A stretch of DNA of 64,000 nt, from positions 124,001 to 188,000 of the forward strand of contig JAEPNP010000001.1 of NCBI GenBank assembly GCA_017643395.1. Reading direction: 5' to 3'. The stretch comes from Rhodothermales bacterium (GTDB lineage Bacteria; Bacteroidota; Rhodothermia; Rhodothermales; UBA10348). Shown here piece by piece: positions 62,616 to 64,000 of this stretch (within the stretch, counting starts at the first letter, position 1; each line of letters begins with the position of its first letter). The notes under the pieces are model-generated. The model saw nothing but the letters and a program-made list of their open reading frames with translations. It made no database searches and was not told the origin of the DNA. The translations under genes were made by a program, and so were the position numbers.

Positions 62616-64000
62616 TCAGCGCTGCCCCGGGTGGTAGACCTCCTCGGTGTGCTGCTCCAGCTGCTCCGGATAGTAGTACACCTCGCGCAGGTTGCCGTTG
62701 GCGTAGCGCTCCGCCTGATCGTTGAAGTGAGGCGAGTCCGGATCGCTGGAGAGTCCGCCGGCGGTCACGGCCATCGCCCGCACGGAATCGCCGAAGGCCA
62801 CCGCAGCCACAAAGCTGTTGCCGCTGGTCCCGTACCGACGCACCGTGCCCGGGTATGTACGCGCTCCGAAGGACGCCAGCGAGCCCCATCGCGCGGACGT
62901 GAACCCTACCGGGATGCTCGGGCCGTCATCCGAGAATGGCTGCCGAATATCCCCGGTCAGGCGCTGAAAGCGATTCACCTCTCCCCAGGGTGTCTGCCAT
63001 GAGCCGAAGTGGGCGGCGAGGGTATCGACGGCCTCGGACAATCCCTTCAGCAGCAGCGGACGGGCGCCGGGTGAGGCCATGTAGGCTTCCAGCGACAGGC
63101 CTGCATCCCGCGCATTACGCATGGCGGACGGCCGGGTCTGCTCGGCCCAATAGACGGCGAGTGTAGTCGGTACTGACTCCTCGCCCCACATGTAGTCCCA
63201 CTCCCTCAGCGTTTGCAGCGGCTCCGCGACACGCTCCTTCAACGCAGAAGCCGCCGTGCGGTCGTACGCACTCACCAACACCGGAATCATCTCTGCGAAC
63301 GCGGAGAGGTACGGATCAAAAGCGGCGTCGGTGAGGGATTGCAGGGTGAACGCATCCTCCCGGCTCAGCACGCGAATGGCATTGATGCCACGCGCGTTTT
63401 CCCCACTCCGCTGCACATAGCGGGGATAGTCGTCCTGATCCGGGCTGAACTGCCCCGCTGCCGAAAACGGCCAGTTGTTGGTGTTCTGCAGCCAGCCATT
63501 GGGCGGGTTGAACACGTTCGGGGTCTCTTCAATGCTCAGCACGCCGTCCCAGTCGGTAGCCGGGTCGCTTCCGTCCACCGGACTGGTGAAGTCGAATCGG
63601 TTGTCGCGGCGCGGGATGAAGTTGGAGTGCCAGTACGCAATGTTGCCCTCTGAATCCGCGTAGACCGTGTTGTTAGATGAGTTGGTATGCATTTCCATGT
63701 TCTCGCGGTAGTCCGCAAGGTTGCGCGCCTTGGTGCGCCCGTAGGATTGCATGAGGGCCTGCATCGGCTCCTCCATCATGGCCACAGCCACCCACTCGCC
63801 ATCCAGGTCACGAACGATGGGCCCGTGATGCGTGCGAAACGTCTCGAAGGTGCGCTCCGCCATGCTGCCGTCTTCCGCCAGATAGGGTACCGTGATCTCC
63901 TTCACCTGCACCGGCCGGAGCTCATCGCCATAGCGATAGAACAGGGCGCCGTCCTGTTCTACCACGTCCTCAACAAACTCATCAATGTTGTCCACGCCTG
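62616..64000 (-). CDS. Penicillin-acylase-family N-terminal-nucleophile hydrolase (5' end beyond window)
   Basis: About 461 codons of the C-terminal (beta) part are present; the start and the catalytic Ser at the beta-subunit N-terminus lie beyond the right edge. Motifs: HTNSSNNTVYADSEGNIAYWHSN, NPPNGWLQNTNNWPFSA and SGNSFVAAVAFGDSVRAM, typical of aculeacin A/AHL-acylase-type members. Such enzymes hydrolyse amides of fatty acids (AHLs, cyclic lipopeptides) or beta-lactams after self-cleavage. The substrate cannot be deduced. Confidence 0.88.
   Translation of the reverse strand, partial: GVDNIDEFVEDVVEQDGALFYRYGDELRPVQVKEITVPYLAEDGSMAERTFETFRTHHGPIVRDLDGEWVAVAMMEEPMQALMQSYGRTKARNLADYRENMEMHTNSSNNTVYADSEGNIAYWHSNFIPRRDNRFDFTSPVDGSDPATDWDGVLSIEETPNVFNPPNGWLQNTNNWPFSAAGQFSPDQDDYPRYVQRSGENARGINAIRVLSREDAFTLQSLTDAAFDPYLSAFAEMIPVLVSAYDRTAASALKERVAEPLQTLREWDYMWGEESVPTTLAVYWAEQTRPSAMRNARDAGLSLEAYMASPGARPLLLKGLSEAVDTLAAHFGSWQTPWGEVNRFQRLTGDIRQPFSDDGPSIPVGFTSARWGSLASFGARTYPGTVRRYGTSGNSFVAAVAFGDSVRAMAVTAGGLSSDPDSPHFNDQAERYANGNLREVYYYPEQLEQHTEEVYHPGQR

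Overview
The window reads as chromosomal DNA of a high-G+C (by eye) member of the Bacteroidota/Rhodothermota group. Three proteins end in type IX secretion (T9SS) type-A sorting domains (YPNP motif near the C-terminus). Many secreted peptidases, lipoproteins and outer-membrane barrels are present, starts rarely have a clear Shine-Dalgarno, and a hybrid two-component sensor carries an AraC output. I place it near Rhodothermales-like marine lineages, but this is inference from gene content only. No rRNA, tRNA, IS element, prophage or CRISPR array was recognised.

Layout. 1-4.6 kb: a minus-strand run of a histone-deacetylase-family hydrolase, a GH29 fucosidase lipoprotein and a LacI-type regulator (cut by the window edge), divergent from recQ, then a DUF2177 membrane protein. 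4.7-14.0 kb: a secreted BNR-repeat protein, an NTF2-like protein, a lipoprotein, a degenerate receiver/ATPase protein, and a TlpA / outer-membrane protein / T9SS-sorted redoxin operon followed by methylglyoxal synthase. 14.0-16.9 kb: a secreted fungalysin-like metallopeptidase. 17.0-21.4 kb: a tightly overlapping three-gene operon (threonine-synthase-like PLP enzyme, DUF1611 P-loop protein, and a QueC-like PP-loop ATPase fused to a creatininase), probably an undescribed small-molecule or amide pathway. 21.5-33 kb: M28 peptidase, a PadR/HAAS operon under a consensus sigma-70-like promoter, a 912-residue kinase-receiver-AraC-nucleotide cyclase fusion, an AlkB-like monooxygenase, a TIM-barrel isomerase, a barrel protein and a DoxX operon.

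33.2-48.3 kb is the most striking region: about 15 kb of same-strand genes, many overlapping by 4 bp. A cupredoxin-like lipoprotein is followed by a complete aa3-type oxidase (subunits I, III, IV, two small membrane proteins, II), a CydA-like quinol-oxidase-type subunit without CydB, three c-type cytochromes (one fused to an ethylbenzene-dehydrogenase-type heme-b domain), then a radical SAM/SPASM enzyme, a ferredoxin, an unknown protein, a double UspA protein fused to three PCP_red-like domains, an Mrp-type ATPase and a second PCP_red protein. I propose a respiratory complex encoded with its own tetrapyrrole/Fe-S maturation module.

48.3-64 kb: two short tandem repeats (52-bp and 35-bp units) flank a small unknown gene next to a fatty-acid desaturase. 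Then come a GH1 homologue lacking both catalytic glutamates, dps, a 14-repeat FG-GAP T9SS protein, a DUF547/TVP38/FAD-disulfide-reductase operon, an M14 carboxypeptidase, a DUF3667 membrane protein and a partial penicillin-acylase-family gene cut by the window end.
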